64,000 nt of DNA from Arthrobacter sp. ISL-5 (GTDB lineage Bacteria; Actinomycetota; Actinomycetes; Actinomycetales; Micrococcaceae), in NCBI RefSeq assembly GCF_018613835.1, contig NZ_JAGGPM010000016.1, forward strand, positions 53,968-117,967. Direction: 5' to 3'. The notes under the pieces are model-generated. The model had not been told where the DNA came from. It searched no databases and worked only from the letters and a program-made list of their open reading frames with translations. The position numbers and the translations under genes are program-made. Shown here in pieces: positions 51,968 to 60,573 of this stretch. Position 1 is the first letter of the stretch. Every line of letters begins with the position of its first letter.

Positions 51968-54292
51968 CTACTTCAGCTTGAAGTTGGCATCGATATGGGA
52001 ACCGTCGGCTGACGTCATGCTGAGCTGGAAGCAGATTCCTGGCATGTTCGGCGTCTTCCAGTTGTAGATGTACTGGCCGCCCGTCGAGTCGTACCTCAAG
52101 GAGGTATTTCCGGTGGCCGTGATCTCGATTCCGTCCTGGATTGCCAGCGGGCTGCACGTGATCTGCCGGACTCCCATCTTCACGATGCTGGTGTCCGTCA
52201 GCTCTGTGGTGCCGGCGAACACTTCGAATTTGGCAGGTACGGTGCTTCCCGCCTTCACCGTGTTGAGGACGCTGCCCATGTCGATGGGCTGGTAGAACCC
52301 CTTGGGCTCCCAGGCTTTCACCGTATAGGTCTGTGTAGTGACGGACGTGCGCCCCGCATTGTCGGTGGCCGTGGCCGTCAACGTGTGGGTGCCCACCTCG
52401 GCAGAGTAGCCGGTCACGGCGCAACTGGCCGGACCTGAACCTGCATCCGTGGCGGTGCACGTGGGCTGAGTGCCAAGGGACCTGAAGTACGCGTCCGCCA
52501 GAACTGAGTCGAACTTGGCAACCGGATCCGTCAGATCCACCTTGAAGGCCGCGCTGGACACTTCGCCGGCAGGCGTTGTGTTGTCCGCGTCATCCGTGAA
52601 CGCCGGGCTGGCCAGGACCATGTCGGTGCCTTCTCCACTGGAGACCGTCGTCTTGACCGCAGACTCCGGACCCGAGAGTGCATCCGTCCCGGTAAACGTC
52701 GCCGTGACCGGGCCGGTGTACCAGCCGTTCGCGCCCTCCGCGCCGCTGAGCTTCGTGAACGAAACGGACGGCGCCGTGAGGTCGATCTTGTAGCTTGCGG
52801 ACGGAGTGCCGGCCTCCGAGGCATTGCCGGCAACGTCCGCGAAGACCGGGCTGCCAACGACGACGGCGGCGCCCTCTCCTGCGGATGTTGCGGTCTGGGT
52901 CGCTACGGCCGGCCCCGAAACTGCATCAGTTCCGGTGAACGTTGCCGTGACGGGGGCGTTGTACCAGCCCTTGGCATTCGGCTCCCTGTCAGCTTCCGAG
53001 TACGCCACCACTGGCGCCGTGCCGTCGATCTTGAAGCTTTGGGTCACCGCTCCAAGGGCCGAGGCGTTGCCTGCGGTGTCACTGAACACCGGGCTCCTGA
53101 CCTCTATGGCCGCTCCTTCGGCGCCCGCGGCTGTCGTTTCGCTCGCGGACTGGGCGGCGGGGCCGGACGTTGCGTCGGTGCCGGTGAACGTAGCCGTAAC
53201 AGGCCCCCTGAACCAGCCGTCGTTGCCGACGGGTCCTTCTGCCCCTGCGTAGCTCACTTCGGGAGCGGTGGCGTCGAGCCCCACGGGCACAGTGTCCTTG
53301 GAGGTGGAGCCTCCGGCGCTGGTTGCGGAGCAGGTGTACGCGATTTTCACCTGGTCCGCCGAAATGGCCTGTTCCTCGCAGCCGGTAGTGATCAATGAGG
53401 CTGGCGACTCGGAATCGGTGACCGTCCAGGTGAGGATCAGCGGCACGGTGAACCACTCACTGAGGCCGTTAGGCGTCCCCGGGTTCAGGGTGTAGCTGAT
53501 CTGCGGACCGCTGGGGTCCAAGATGTTGTAGGTGGCTGAGCCGCTGGCGGTGAGCCCGCCGCCGTCTGTGTAGCTACAGCTCGCTGTCTGCTGGCCGATG
53601 CCGTCCGCCGCGTAAGGACCAGTGACGCCGCTGAGTGCTGCAGCGACCGTGCTGTTCCCGTCTTCGGCGTCGACGATGTTGCAGGACGCTGCGGGGACGG
53701 CCCCCTTGGAGTACGAAGCGCCCGTATTCACACCCGCCACCGTAACGGACGGCGCCGTGTTCGCGGGAGCGGGGGCCACCACATTGACGGTGAACGTTGC
53801 CGGAGCAAGATTGAAGGTTCCACCTGTGGTGTTGACGGACTGGGTGGCGCTAACGGTCGCGGTGCCGGCCGACAAAGGGGTAACGGTCAGCACCTTGGTT
53901 TCGCCGCAACTCGAGAAGGTCACGGAGGACGGGCTGACGGTGGCCACCGCCGCGTTGCTCGAGGCCAGGCCCAGGGTCAGGACACTGCCAGCTGTGAGGT
54001 TGCAGCCTTGCTTGCCATCGCCGTTGGCCGCGGAAATGGCAAGCGTTGTGGTGCCAGTGACGCCGCCCGCATTCAATGGCATGGATTCGGCCACGGCATC
54101 CACGCTCGCATCAACGTTGTTGTAAACCACGTCGGCATGGGCCACACCGGCCGCGGACAGTAGCAGTCCGCCCACCGTGACGGCAGCCAGGAAGGTCTTG
54201 CCGGCGCCTCCCGCGGACGTGGCGGACCACCACCCCGCTCGGGGCCGGTCCTTCGTTCTCTGCCCGGGACTCTTTCGGTCTGAATAGTTCAC
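51968..54292 (-). CDS. Large secreted repeat protein with C-terminal PxKF domain
   Basis: 774 residues. After a long basic leader (MNYSDRKSPGQRTKDRPRAG), a signal peptide (TFLAAVTVGGLLLSAAGVAHA) leads to Ig/beta-sandwich-like segments. Around residues 355-600 three imperfect repeats each contain the motif VTATFTGTDAxSGP and AGNAS-type ends. VGTHTLTATATDNAGRTSVT precedes a PxKF domain (GFYQPIDMGSVLNTVKAGST, VPAKFEVFAG ... GICFQLSM) at about 665-774. PxKF is found in secreted or cell-wall proteins of unknown function. Probably a surface protein or polymer-binding scaffold. Confidence 0.85.
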   Translation of the reverse strand: MNYSDRKSPGQRTKDRPRAGWWSATSAGGAGKTFLAAVTVGGLLLSAAGVAHADVVYNNVDASVDAVAESMPLNAGGVTGTTTLAISAANGDGKQGCNLTAGSVLTLGLASSNAAVATVSPSSVTFSSCGETKVLTVTPLSAGTATVSATQSVNTTGGTFNLAPATFTVNVVAPAPANTAPSVTVAGVNTGASYSKGAVPAASCNIVDAEDGNSTVAAALSGVTGPYAADGIGQQTASCSYTDGGGLTASGSATYNILDPSGPQISYTLNPGTPNGLSEWFTVPLILTWTVTDSESPASLITTGCEEQAISADQVKIAYTCSATSAGGSTSKDTVPVGLDATAPEVSYAGAEGPVGNDGWFRGPVTATFTGTDATSGPAAQSASETTAAGAEGAAIEVRSPVFSDTAGNASALGAVTQSFKIDGTAPVVAYSEADREPNAKGWYNAPVTATFTGTDAVSGPAVATQTATSAGEGAAVVVGSPVFADVAGNASEAGTPSASYKIDLTAPSVSFTKLSGAEGANGWYTGPVTATFTGTDALSGPESAVKTTVSSGEGTDMVLASPAFTDDADNTTPAGEVSSAAFKVDLTDPVAKFDSVLADAYFRSLGTQPTCTATDAGSGPASCAVTGYSAEVGTHTLTATATDNAGRTSVTTQTYTVKAWEPKGFYQPIDMGSVLNTVKAGSTVPAKFEVFAGTTELTDTSIVKMGVRQITCSPLAIQDGIEITATGNTSLRYDSTGGQYIYNWKTPNMPGICFQLSMTSADGSHIDANFKLK

Positions 54293-54598
54293 TGCAGCGC
54301 CTCCCTCGCAAGGATGCGGCCACCATTGACCGCAAATGTAGTCCCGATGCTATGGGCGCACGCCCAGAAAGACACCAGTAAATTCCACTCGACTTTGGGT
54401 ATTTCCGTACCTGTTTTATGGAGGCAGTACTCGATTTTTCACTGCGGCTGACTTGAGTTGAATCAGCTCACTTCCGCGATGCCCGCTACGGGAACGTGTT
54501 CAGGGTGCGAGCCGCAGTTCGACCTGGCCGCCCATCCCGAGCCCATCAAATTCCTGGCTTTCACGAGAGATCTGGATACCCGCGGCTAAGCTATCGGC
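54293..54598. other. 306-bp divergent promoter region
   Basis: Between the divergent PxKF and HerA-like genes; the half nearest 54350-54450 is AT-richer, and a TAAGCT -10 box for the HerA-like gene lies at 54587. No gene or recognisable regulatory motif is otherwise seen. Confidence 0.5.
54587..54592 (+). promoter_or_regulatory. -10 box TAAGCT of the HerA-like gene
   Basis: TAAGCT, six bases, then ATG at 54599; no ribosome-binding site. Leaderless pattern. Confidence 0.5.
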
Positions 54599-56299
54599 AT
54601 GGCCAACAAATCCACCGCAGATAAAGTCGCCACGATCCAAAAAGGCTATGTCCTGGAGGGCGCCACCATCGAGCTGGGAGCCGCCATCGTCGACGGCGAA
54701 CTCCACAAGGACGCTCCCGTCCGCCTGCCGCTGTCCATGATGAACCGGCACGGGCTCGTGGCGGGCGCGACGGGCACGGGTAAGACCGTCACGCTGCATA
54801 TGATGGCCGAGCAGCTTTCCGCCGCGGGTGTGCCGGTTTTCCTGGCCGACATCAAGGGCGACCTGTCCGGGTTGGCCACCGCCGCCACCGGCAGCGAGAA
54901 GCTGAAGGCGCGCACGGAAAGCATCGGCCAGCAATGGGCGGCCAAGACGTTCCCCGTGGAGTTCCTCGCCCTCGGAGGGGACGGCAACGGCATCCCGGTG
55001 CGGGCCACCATCACATCGTTCGGGCCCATCCTGCTCTCCCGCATCATGGAGTTAAACGACACCCAGGAGTCCAGCCTCCAACTGGTGTTCCATTTCGCCG
55101 ACAAGAACAACCTCGAACTGATGGATCTGAAGGACCTCCGCTCCGTCATCCAGTTCCTCACTTCGGATGAAGGCAAGGAGTCGCTCCAGGAGCTGGGCGG
55201 CCTGTCCAAGGCCACTGCCGGCGTCATCCTCCGCGAGCTGGTGACCCTCGAGGCACAGGGCATGGAGCGCTTTTTCGGCGAGCCCGAGTTCGACACCGCT
55301 GAGCTGCTCCGCACCGCACCCGACGGGCGCGGTGTCATCAGCTGCCTTGAGCTACCCACCTTGCAGACCAAGCCCATGGTCTTCTCCACCTTCCTGATGT
55401 GGCTGCTGGCGGATCTCTTCGAGGACCTGCCCGAGGCCGGAGACCTCGACAAGCCCAAGCTCGTGTTCTTCCTCGATGAGGCACACCTGCTGTTCAATGA
55501 CGCGTCAAAGGCCTTCCTGGAAGCCATCACCACCACGGTCCGGCTCATCCGTTCCAAGGGCGTGGGCATCTTCTTCGTCACGCAGACGCCGAAGGACGTT
55601 CCCGCCGACGTCCTCGGCCAGCTCGCCAACCGCGTTCAGCACGCGCTGAGGGCGTTCACACCGGAGGACGCCAAGGCGCTCAAGGCCACTGTCTCCACGT
55701 TCCCGCTCAGCGACTACGACCTCGAGGAGACGCTTACCTCAGCCGGCATCGGCGAGGCGGTGGTCACCGTGATGAACGAGAAGGGCGCGCCCACGCCCGT
55801 GGCATTGACCCGCCTGCGCGCCCCGGAGTCCGTCATGGGCCCCAGCGCCGATGAGCTGATCAAGAGCACGGTGGCGGGGTCGGCGTTGCTCGCCAAGTAC
55901 GGCACCGCCGTGGACAACGTCTCCGCTTACGAGAAACTCGCCGGCAAGGCAGCAGCCTCCACGGGTGCCGCCGCACCGGGCCAGCCGCCGGCTCCCTCCG
56001 CAGGGGTCTTCGTTCCAGGCAGCCTGGACACGCAAGCCGTCGACGCCGATGCCCGCCGCATCGAAGAGGAGATCCTGGGGCGCCCCAGCAGCAGGCCCGC
56101 ACCCGAGCGGCGCCAGCCGACCCCGCCCGCACCGCGCTCCGCTCCCCCGGCCGGCGGCGGCATGATGGAGGACATCACCGGCGCCTTGGGCGGGGCTCTC
56201 GGCGGAGGCCTGAAAAGCATGGTCCGCTCCATGGGAACCCAGCTGGGCAGGGAACTTCTGAGGGGCGTATTTGGCACGTCGTCCCGGCGCCGCCGGTAG
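54599..56299 (+). CDS. HerA-like P-loop ATPase (DUF853 family)
   Basis: 566 residues. The Walker A motif GATGTGKTVTLHMM (about residues 58-70), ADIKGDLSGLA, Walker B LVFFLDEAHLLFND and the sensor-like GVGIFFVTQTPKDVPADVLG with LANRVQHALRAFT fit the HerA/DUF853 hexameric translocase family. The C-terminal ~120 residues are a Pro/Ala-rich tail ending in GGALGGGLKSMVRSMGTQLG. HerA proteins usually partner with NurA nuclease in DNA repair, but no NurA lies here. Leaderless promoter. Confidence 0.92.
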   Translation: MANKSTADKVATIQKGYVLEGATIELGAAIVDGELHKDAPVRLPLSMMNRHGLVAGATGTGKTVTLHMMAEQLSAAGVPVFLADIKGDLSGLATAATGSEKLKARTESIGQQWAAKTFPVEFLALGGDGNGIPVRATITSFGPILLSRIMELNDTQESSLQLVFHFADKNNLELMDLKDLRSVIQFLTSDEGKESLQELGGLSKATAGVILRELVTLEAQGMERFFGEPEFDTAELLRTAPDGRGVISCLELPTLQTKPMVFSTFLMWLLADLFEDLPEAGDLDKPKLVFFLDEAHLLFNDASKAFLEAITTTVRLIRSKGVGIFFVTQTPKDVPADVLGQLANRVQHALRAFTPEDAKALKATVSTFPLSDYDLEETLTSAGIGEAVVTVMNEKGAPTPVALTRLRAPESVMGPSADELIKSTVAGSALLAKYGTAVDNVSAYEKLAGKAAASTGAAAPGQPPAPSAGVFVPGSLDTQAVDADARRIEEEILGRPSSRPAPERRQPTPPAPRSAPPAGGGMMEDITGALGGALGGGLKSMVRSMGTQLGRELLRGVFGTSSRRRR

Positions 56300-56408
56300 C
56301 GCCGACTCGCGCCGACCCGGACGGTGACGCCCCGCCGTCGGACGCTTTTTCACGCCCGCCCGGCGTCATGGCGGCACCTGTTACTCCTGCGTTCGCGGCA
56401 CTTGCAGG

Positions 56409-56414
56409 TAACGT
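56409..56414 (+). promoter_or_regulatory. -10 box TAACGT
   Basis: TAACGT, seven bases, then a GTG at 56422 that is in frame two codons before the ATG at 56428. This favours a leaderless start at the GTG. Confidence 0.4.
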
Positions 56415-56421
56415 AAGGTGC

Positions 56422-57420
56422 GTGCAGATGAGTCAAGCGTTGGTGAGGACCGCGGCCGGGTGGCTGTTGGGCCTGATGCTTGCCGTGGTCGGAGCCATCG
56501 TCTCGGTGAACCTTGTGAACAGCTCAGTGGCCAGTCCGCAGCAGCCTGTGCGCGAATATCTGGAAGCCCTGCAGAAGGGTGAAGGCGAGCGCGCCCTTGG
56601 CCTGCTCCGCGCTTCCGTGCCGGACGCCGACCCCGCCATGCTCGACGGCACGGCGCTGCAGACGTCCGCCTCACGCATCACCAACGTGAAGCTCGGCGGT
56701 GCCGAGCAGCGCAGCGGCAACCGGGTCCTGGTGCCCCTGGACTACACCATCGACGGCAGCCAGCTGCGCACCGAGTTCCTACTGGAAAGCACCGGCACCG
56801 AATGGCTGTTCTTCCATAAGTGGGCGTTCGTGCCTGCGCCTCTGCCCACGGTGGACATCACCGTGGTGAACTCCAACGAGGCCACAGTCAACGGCGTCCC
56901 GGTGAACATGCCCGGCGGCCGCAACACCTTCGCAGTGTTCTACCCCGGCGAGTACGAGGCATCCCTGAACGGGCAGTTTTTCTCGGCGCCCCCGACCAGC
57001 GCCACGGTATCCGGACGGGACGCCCCCACGGCACCGCTGAATCTCCTGACCCAGGCAACGGAAGAGCTGAACCAGGCGGTGGCCGCCCGGGTCAAGGAAT
57101 TCCTTGACCAGTGCGCCGCGGAGGCCGGCAAGCAGCAGAGGCTGCAACCCGACTGCCCGTTCTACCACGCCACCAACAACCGCGTGGTGGACGGGACCAT
57201 CAAGTGGAGCATCACCGAGTACCCGAAGATCAGCATTGAGCCTTTCGACGGCAAATGGGTGGTCGCACCGCTGGACGGCAAAGCCAGGATCAACGCCGAA
57301 CAGGTGGACCTCTTCACAGGGGCAGTTTCCGCCCTGAACGAGGTCCACGACTTCAGCTTCACCACGCGCCTGGACATCGAGGGCGACACCATCAAGGTCA
57401 CCCCGCTCCTGAGCTTCTAA
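56422..57420 (+). CDS. Hypothetical membrane-anchored protein
   Basis: 332 residues from the GTG at 56422 (or 330 from the ATG at 56428). A single N-terminal membrane helix (VRTAAGWLLGLMLAVVGAIV) anchors an extracytoplasmic part. QPVREYLEALQKGEGERALG resembles the NTF2-like start of lipoprotein-type stress proteins; later segments (FFHKWAFVPAPLPTVDITVV, GGRNTFAVFYPGEYEASLNG and FLDQCAAEAGKQQRLQPDCP) suggest two beta-rich domains with a possible disulfide between the two cysteines. No function is known. Leaderless-type promoter. Confidence 0.8.
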   Translation: MQMSQALVRTAAGWLLGLMLAVVGAIVSVNLVNSSVASPQQPVREYLEALQKGEGERALGLLRASVPDADPAMLDGTALQTSASRITNVKLGGAEQRSGNRVLVPLDYTIDGSQLRTEFLLESTGTEWLFFHKWAFVPAPLPTVDITVVNSNEATVNGVPVNMPGGRNTFAVFYPGEYEASLNGQFFSAPPTSATVSGRDAPTAPLNLLTQATEELNQAVAARVKEFLDQCAAEAGKQQRLQPDCPFYHATNNRVVDGTIKWSITEYPKISIEPFDGKWVVAPLDGKARINAEQVDLFTGAVSALNEVHDFSFTTRLDIEGDTIKVTPLLSF

Positions 57421-57481
57421 CCCTGCCGGGCTGGCTCCGCCTTGGTGGGACCGGCCCAGTTTTCAAGCTTCCGTGACCGGA

Positions 57482-58363
57482 TCATTGCCACGTCAGCCGG
57501 CTGGAGGCTCCATAACCGGGCTGGTCCGGTTGCGGCCAGCGGAGCGAGCCGCGAGCCAGGACCTCCCGCACCTGGGCGAGCATGGCTTCCGGGGCATGCA
57601 CCACGTCGTCATAGAAGAAGCGCAGGACGGGCAGCCCGCGGGCTGTCGCCGAATTGTCCCGCCGCCGGTCCTTCTTGAACTGGCGCGGCTCCAGGTGGAA
57701 GGCGATGCCGTCTAGCTCAACAATCAGGAAGCCCTCGAGCAGGAAGTCCACCCTGCCTATCCCGTCGAGCCATACTTGGGTTTCGGTCGCGATCCCGGCA
57801 TCCCTGAACAGCACGCGGGCAAGGGTCTCCAACAACGAGTCGGCGCCTCGCTCCACTCGGGCCAGGACGTCGCGGGCCTTCCCGCAACGGTTGCCGGCAA
57901 GGTGCCTGCGTAGGAATGAAGGTTCGATGTCTCCCCGGCTGTAGGCGCATTCCACCATCACCAGCGCATCCAGCGGCGGCAGGCACAGCAGCGCATGGAG
58001 CAGCACATCCGGTAGTGCGGCGAGAGTTCCGTGGACTGCGGGCTGGGTAAGCGCCAGTCGATGGCTGATGCACCGTGCAGTGGCCCTGCCGTTGCTGTGC
58101 CAATAGTGTGGCTGGACCGCAGGACGCAGCTGCCAGAGCGCGAATCGCGGGGCGGCCGAGACGCACGTGAGCAGGCCGCGTGAGCGCCCGGCGGCCACGA
58201 GTTCCGGATCGGCTCCGGCAACGGCCAGCAGCCCCCGCTCCACCCTGACCACATCGCCGTGCCGGACGGCGCGGCGGATGCCCGCTTCGGAGGCGCCCCT
58301 GGCCAGCACGTCCCGGGTCAGCAGGACGCCGCCGGCCGACACTATGATGTCCGCTGGATCCAT
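57482..58363 (-). CDS. AbiEi-like N-terminal / DUF559 endonuclease-fold fusion
   Basis: 293 residues from the ATG at 58363 (MDPADIIVSAGGVLLTRDVL). The first ~75 residues (LLTRDVLARGASEAGIRRAV then RHGDVVRVERGLLAV) resemble the winged-helix AbiEi antitoxin-like domain. The last ~110 residues (LETLARVLFRDAGIATETQV, GIGRVDFLLEGFLIVELDG, FYDDVVHAPEAMLAQVREVL) are a DUF559 / Vsr-like PD-(D/E)xK fold with candidate Asp and Glu metal ligands. The combination is recurrent in actinobacteria, but its job is not established; nuclease or anti-phage activity is a possibility. Confidence 0.82.
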   Translation of the reverse strand: MDPADIIVSAGGVLLTRDVLARGASEAGIRRAVRHGDVVRVERGLLAVAGADPELVAAGRSRGLLTCVSAAPRFALWQLRPAVQPHYWHSNGRATARCISHRLALTQPAVHGTLAALPDVLLHALLCLPPLDALVMVECAYSRGDIEPSFLRRHLAGNRCGKARDVLARVERGADSLLETLARVLFRDAGIATETQVWLDGIGRVDFLLEGFLIVELDGIAFHLEPRQFKKDRRRDNSATARGLPVLRFFYDDVVHAPEAMLAQVREVLARGSLRWPQPDQPGYGASSRLTWQ

Positions 58364-58563
58364 TGGTCCACAGTGCCTGTTGCCGGAGCGCCCGGACAGG
58401 CTAAACACGGGCTATGTGGACAAGCCCGGCGCCGGGTCGCTGCGGAACTGGCCCAGCTTTGGGGCCACCGCCAACGGCAATGGCCCGGATCTCAGCCCGT
58501 AGGGTCGGAAAACCGGGCCATTCCAGGCGGTCGCAGGCAACAGCCCTTTGCTAGCGGCGGGGA

Positions 58564-60573
58564 TTAGTCCATGCCGCGGAGGTCTAGCACCAGCTCGGTG
58601 TCGCCGTCGGCCTGCAGCACCACCGGGATGCCCCAGTCCTGCTGGTACAGGTGGCACGCGGCGTGGTCCGGGATCTCCCCGTCCTCGGTTTCCGGGCCGT
58701 CGCAGGCCGCGGCGCGGGCCGTAATGTGCAGCACGCCCTCGGGAACGTCGGAGGCCAGTTCGAGGGTGCGGAGCAGGCCCACGGAGGTTCCGCCGCCGGA
58801 CACGAGCAACTCGGGCGGGGTGGAGGAGATCTTCAGCTGCGTGGGATCACCCCAGCGGTCGTCGAGCTTCTGGCCCGTGGGCGCCGTGAAGCGCACGGTC
58901 AGTTCCAGCGGTCCCGCGGCCACGGGGCTCTTGGGCCGGTGCGTCTGGACTGCGCCCTCGTCCACCTGCTGGGCTTCCTTCGGGATGGGCACGTAGACCA
59001 ACTGGTGCTTGTTGGCCTCGACCACCACCAGCAGCGGCTCCTTACCTGCAACCTGCGTGTGGTCCACAATCACGTCGGAGGGCTCGGACAGGCCCCGCGC
59101 CAGGGTGGACACGGTCTTTGTGGCGGGGTCATAGCGGCGCACCGCACCGTTGTAGGTGTCCGCGATGGCCACGGAACCGTCCGGCAGCACCGTGACGCCC
59201 AGCGGGTGCTGCAGGCGCGCCCCGGAGGCCTCGCCGTCGCGGAAGCCGAAGTCGAAGAGCCCCTTGCCCACGGCGGATTCAACGGTGACGGTTCCGTCGT
59301 CGTCGATCACAAGCTTGCGGAGCGCTGAGGTCTCCGAGTCCGCCACCCAGATGTTGCCGTCCGCATCTTCGGCCAGGCCGGACGGCTGCGCGAACCATGC
59401 CTCGTGGGCGGGTCCGTCCAGCAGCCCTTCCAGGCCGTTGCCGGCGATGATCGATACGGCCCCGGTCAGCGGGTCGAAGCTGAAGATCTGGTGCACCCCG
59501 GCCATGGCGATCACCACGGCATTGAGCTTGGCGGACCAGACAACGTCCCAGGGCGAGCTGAGGGAAACCTCCAGCGGGTGCTCGCTGAGGCGGCCGGTAA
59601 AGCCGGCGGCGTCCTCGTCCACGCGGGCCGGCCCGCTCTCCAGCAGGCGCTGCACGCCGCTGCCGACGAGTGTGGTGACGGTTCCGTCCGTGAGGGACAG
59701 TCCACGGAGGCGGTGGTTGACGGAGTCGGCAACCACGACGTCGTAGCCCGTCTTCGCTGCCACGTCTTCCGGCAGCAGGACCAGGCCCTGCGGCTCGTTG
59801 AACTCTGCGGTGGGCTTCACGGAGTCGACTTCGGCGCCGGGGCCGTCGGCGTAGCCCCTGGTGCCGGCGCCGAACGTGCCGAGCACCGTGTGGAAGCCGG
59901 TGTCAAGCTCCACGAGGCGGTGGTGGCCCGTGTCCGTGACCAGCCAGGTGCCGGCATCTGAGCCGGCGGCAGCACCGCCGTCGTGCTTTCCGGCAGCGGA
60001 ACCGCGTCCGTCCGGCAGGTAGAGGGCCTTCCCCGGGAAGCGCAGCGTGCCCGACGTCGGTTCCGGCGCCACGTAGGGGCCGTTGCCGCGGTGGAGGGTT
60101 CCCTTCGCCTCGTGCACGGCGATCAGCTCGGGGATGAGCACGGCGAGGCCGTCGGCGTGGCCTTCGCCGGAGAGGTGGGCCACGATGTAGCCCTCGGGGT
60201 CGATGACCACCAGGGTGGGCCAGGCGCGGGCGGTGTAGGCCTTCCAGGTCTCCAGCTCGGGATCGTCGAGGACCGGGTGGTGGATCTCGTAGCGTTCGAC
60301 GGCGGCAGCAAGGGCCACGGGATCGGCCTCGTGCTCAAACTTCGGCGAGTGCACGCCAACTGTGACCAGGACGTCGGAGTACTTTTCCTCCAGCGGCCGG
60401 AGCTCATCCAGCACGTGCAGGCAGTTGATGCAGCAGAAGGTCCAGAAGTCTAGGAGGACGATCTTGCCGCGCAGGGCGTGGAGGTCCAGGGACTTGCCGC
60501 CGGTGTTCAGCCAGTTGCGGCCCACCAGTTCGGAGGCGCGGACCCGGTGGTGGGTGCGTACGGTTTCGCTCAT
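58564..60573 (-). CDS. NHL-repeat thioredoxin-family protein
   Basis: 669 residues. Residues about 15-160 are a thioredoxin fold with the redox motif CINC at Cys48-Cys51 (KIVLLDFWTFCCINCLHVLD). Residues about 170-520 contain NHL/beta-propeller repeats (GTWLVTDTGHHRLVELDTGF, VVVADSVNHRLRGLSLTDGT, GNIWVADSETSALRKLVIDD, VAIADTYNGAVRRYDPATKT). The rest is a beta-rich C-terminal part. No signal peptide. ATG shares one base with the stop of the CopD-CtaG gene (TGATG), so the two may be coupled; a role in copper delivery or redox maintenance of the oxidase is inferred. Confidence 0.9.
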   Translation of the reverse strand: MSETVRTHHRVRASELVGRNWLNTGGKSLDLHALRGKIVLLDFWTFCCINCLHVLDELRPLEEKYSDVLVTVGVHSPKFEHEADPVALAAAVERYEIHHPVLDDPELETWKAYTARAWPTLVVIDPEGYIVAHLSGEGHADGLAVLIPELIAVHEAKGTLHRGNGPYVAPEPTSGTLRFPGKALYLPDGRGSAAGKHDGGAAAGSDAGTWLVTDTGHHRLVELDTGFHTVLGTFGAGTRGYADGPGAEVDSVKPTAEFNEPQGLVLLPEDVAAKTGYDVVVADSVNHRLRGLSLTDGTVTTLVGSGVQRLLESGPARVDEDAAGFTGRLSEHPLEVSLSSPWDVVWSAKLNAVVIAMAGVHQIFSFDPLTGAVSIIAGNGLEGLLDGPAHEAWFAQPSGLAEDADGNIWVADSETSALRKLVIDDDGTVTVESAVGKGLFDFGFRDGEASGARLQHPLGVTVLPDGSVAIADTYNGAVRRYDPATKTVSTLARGLSEPSDVIVDHTQVAGKEPLLVVVEANKHQLVYVPIPKEAQQVDEGAVQTHRPKSPVAAGPLELTVRFTAPTGQKLDDRWGDPTQLKISSTPPELLVSGGGTSVGLLRTLELASDVPEGVLHITARAAACDGPETEDGEIPDHAACHLYQQDWGIPVVLQADGDTELVLDLRGMD

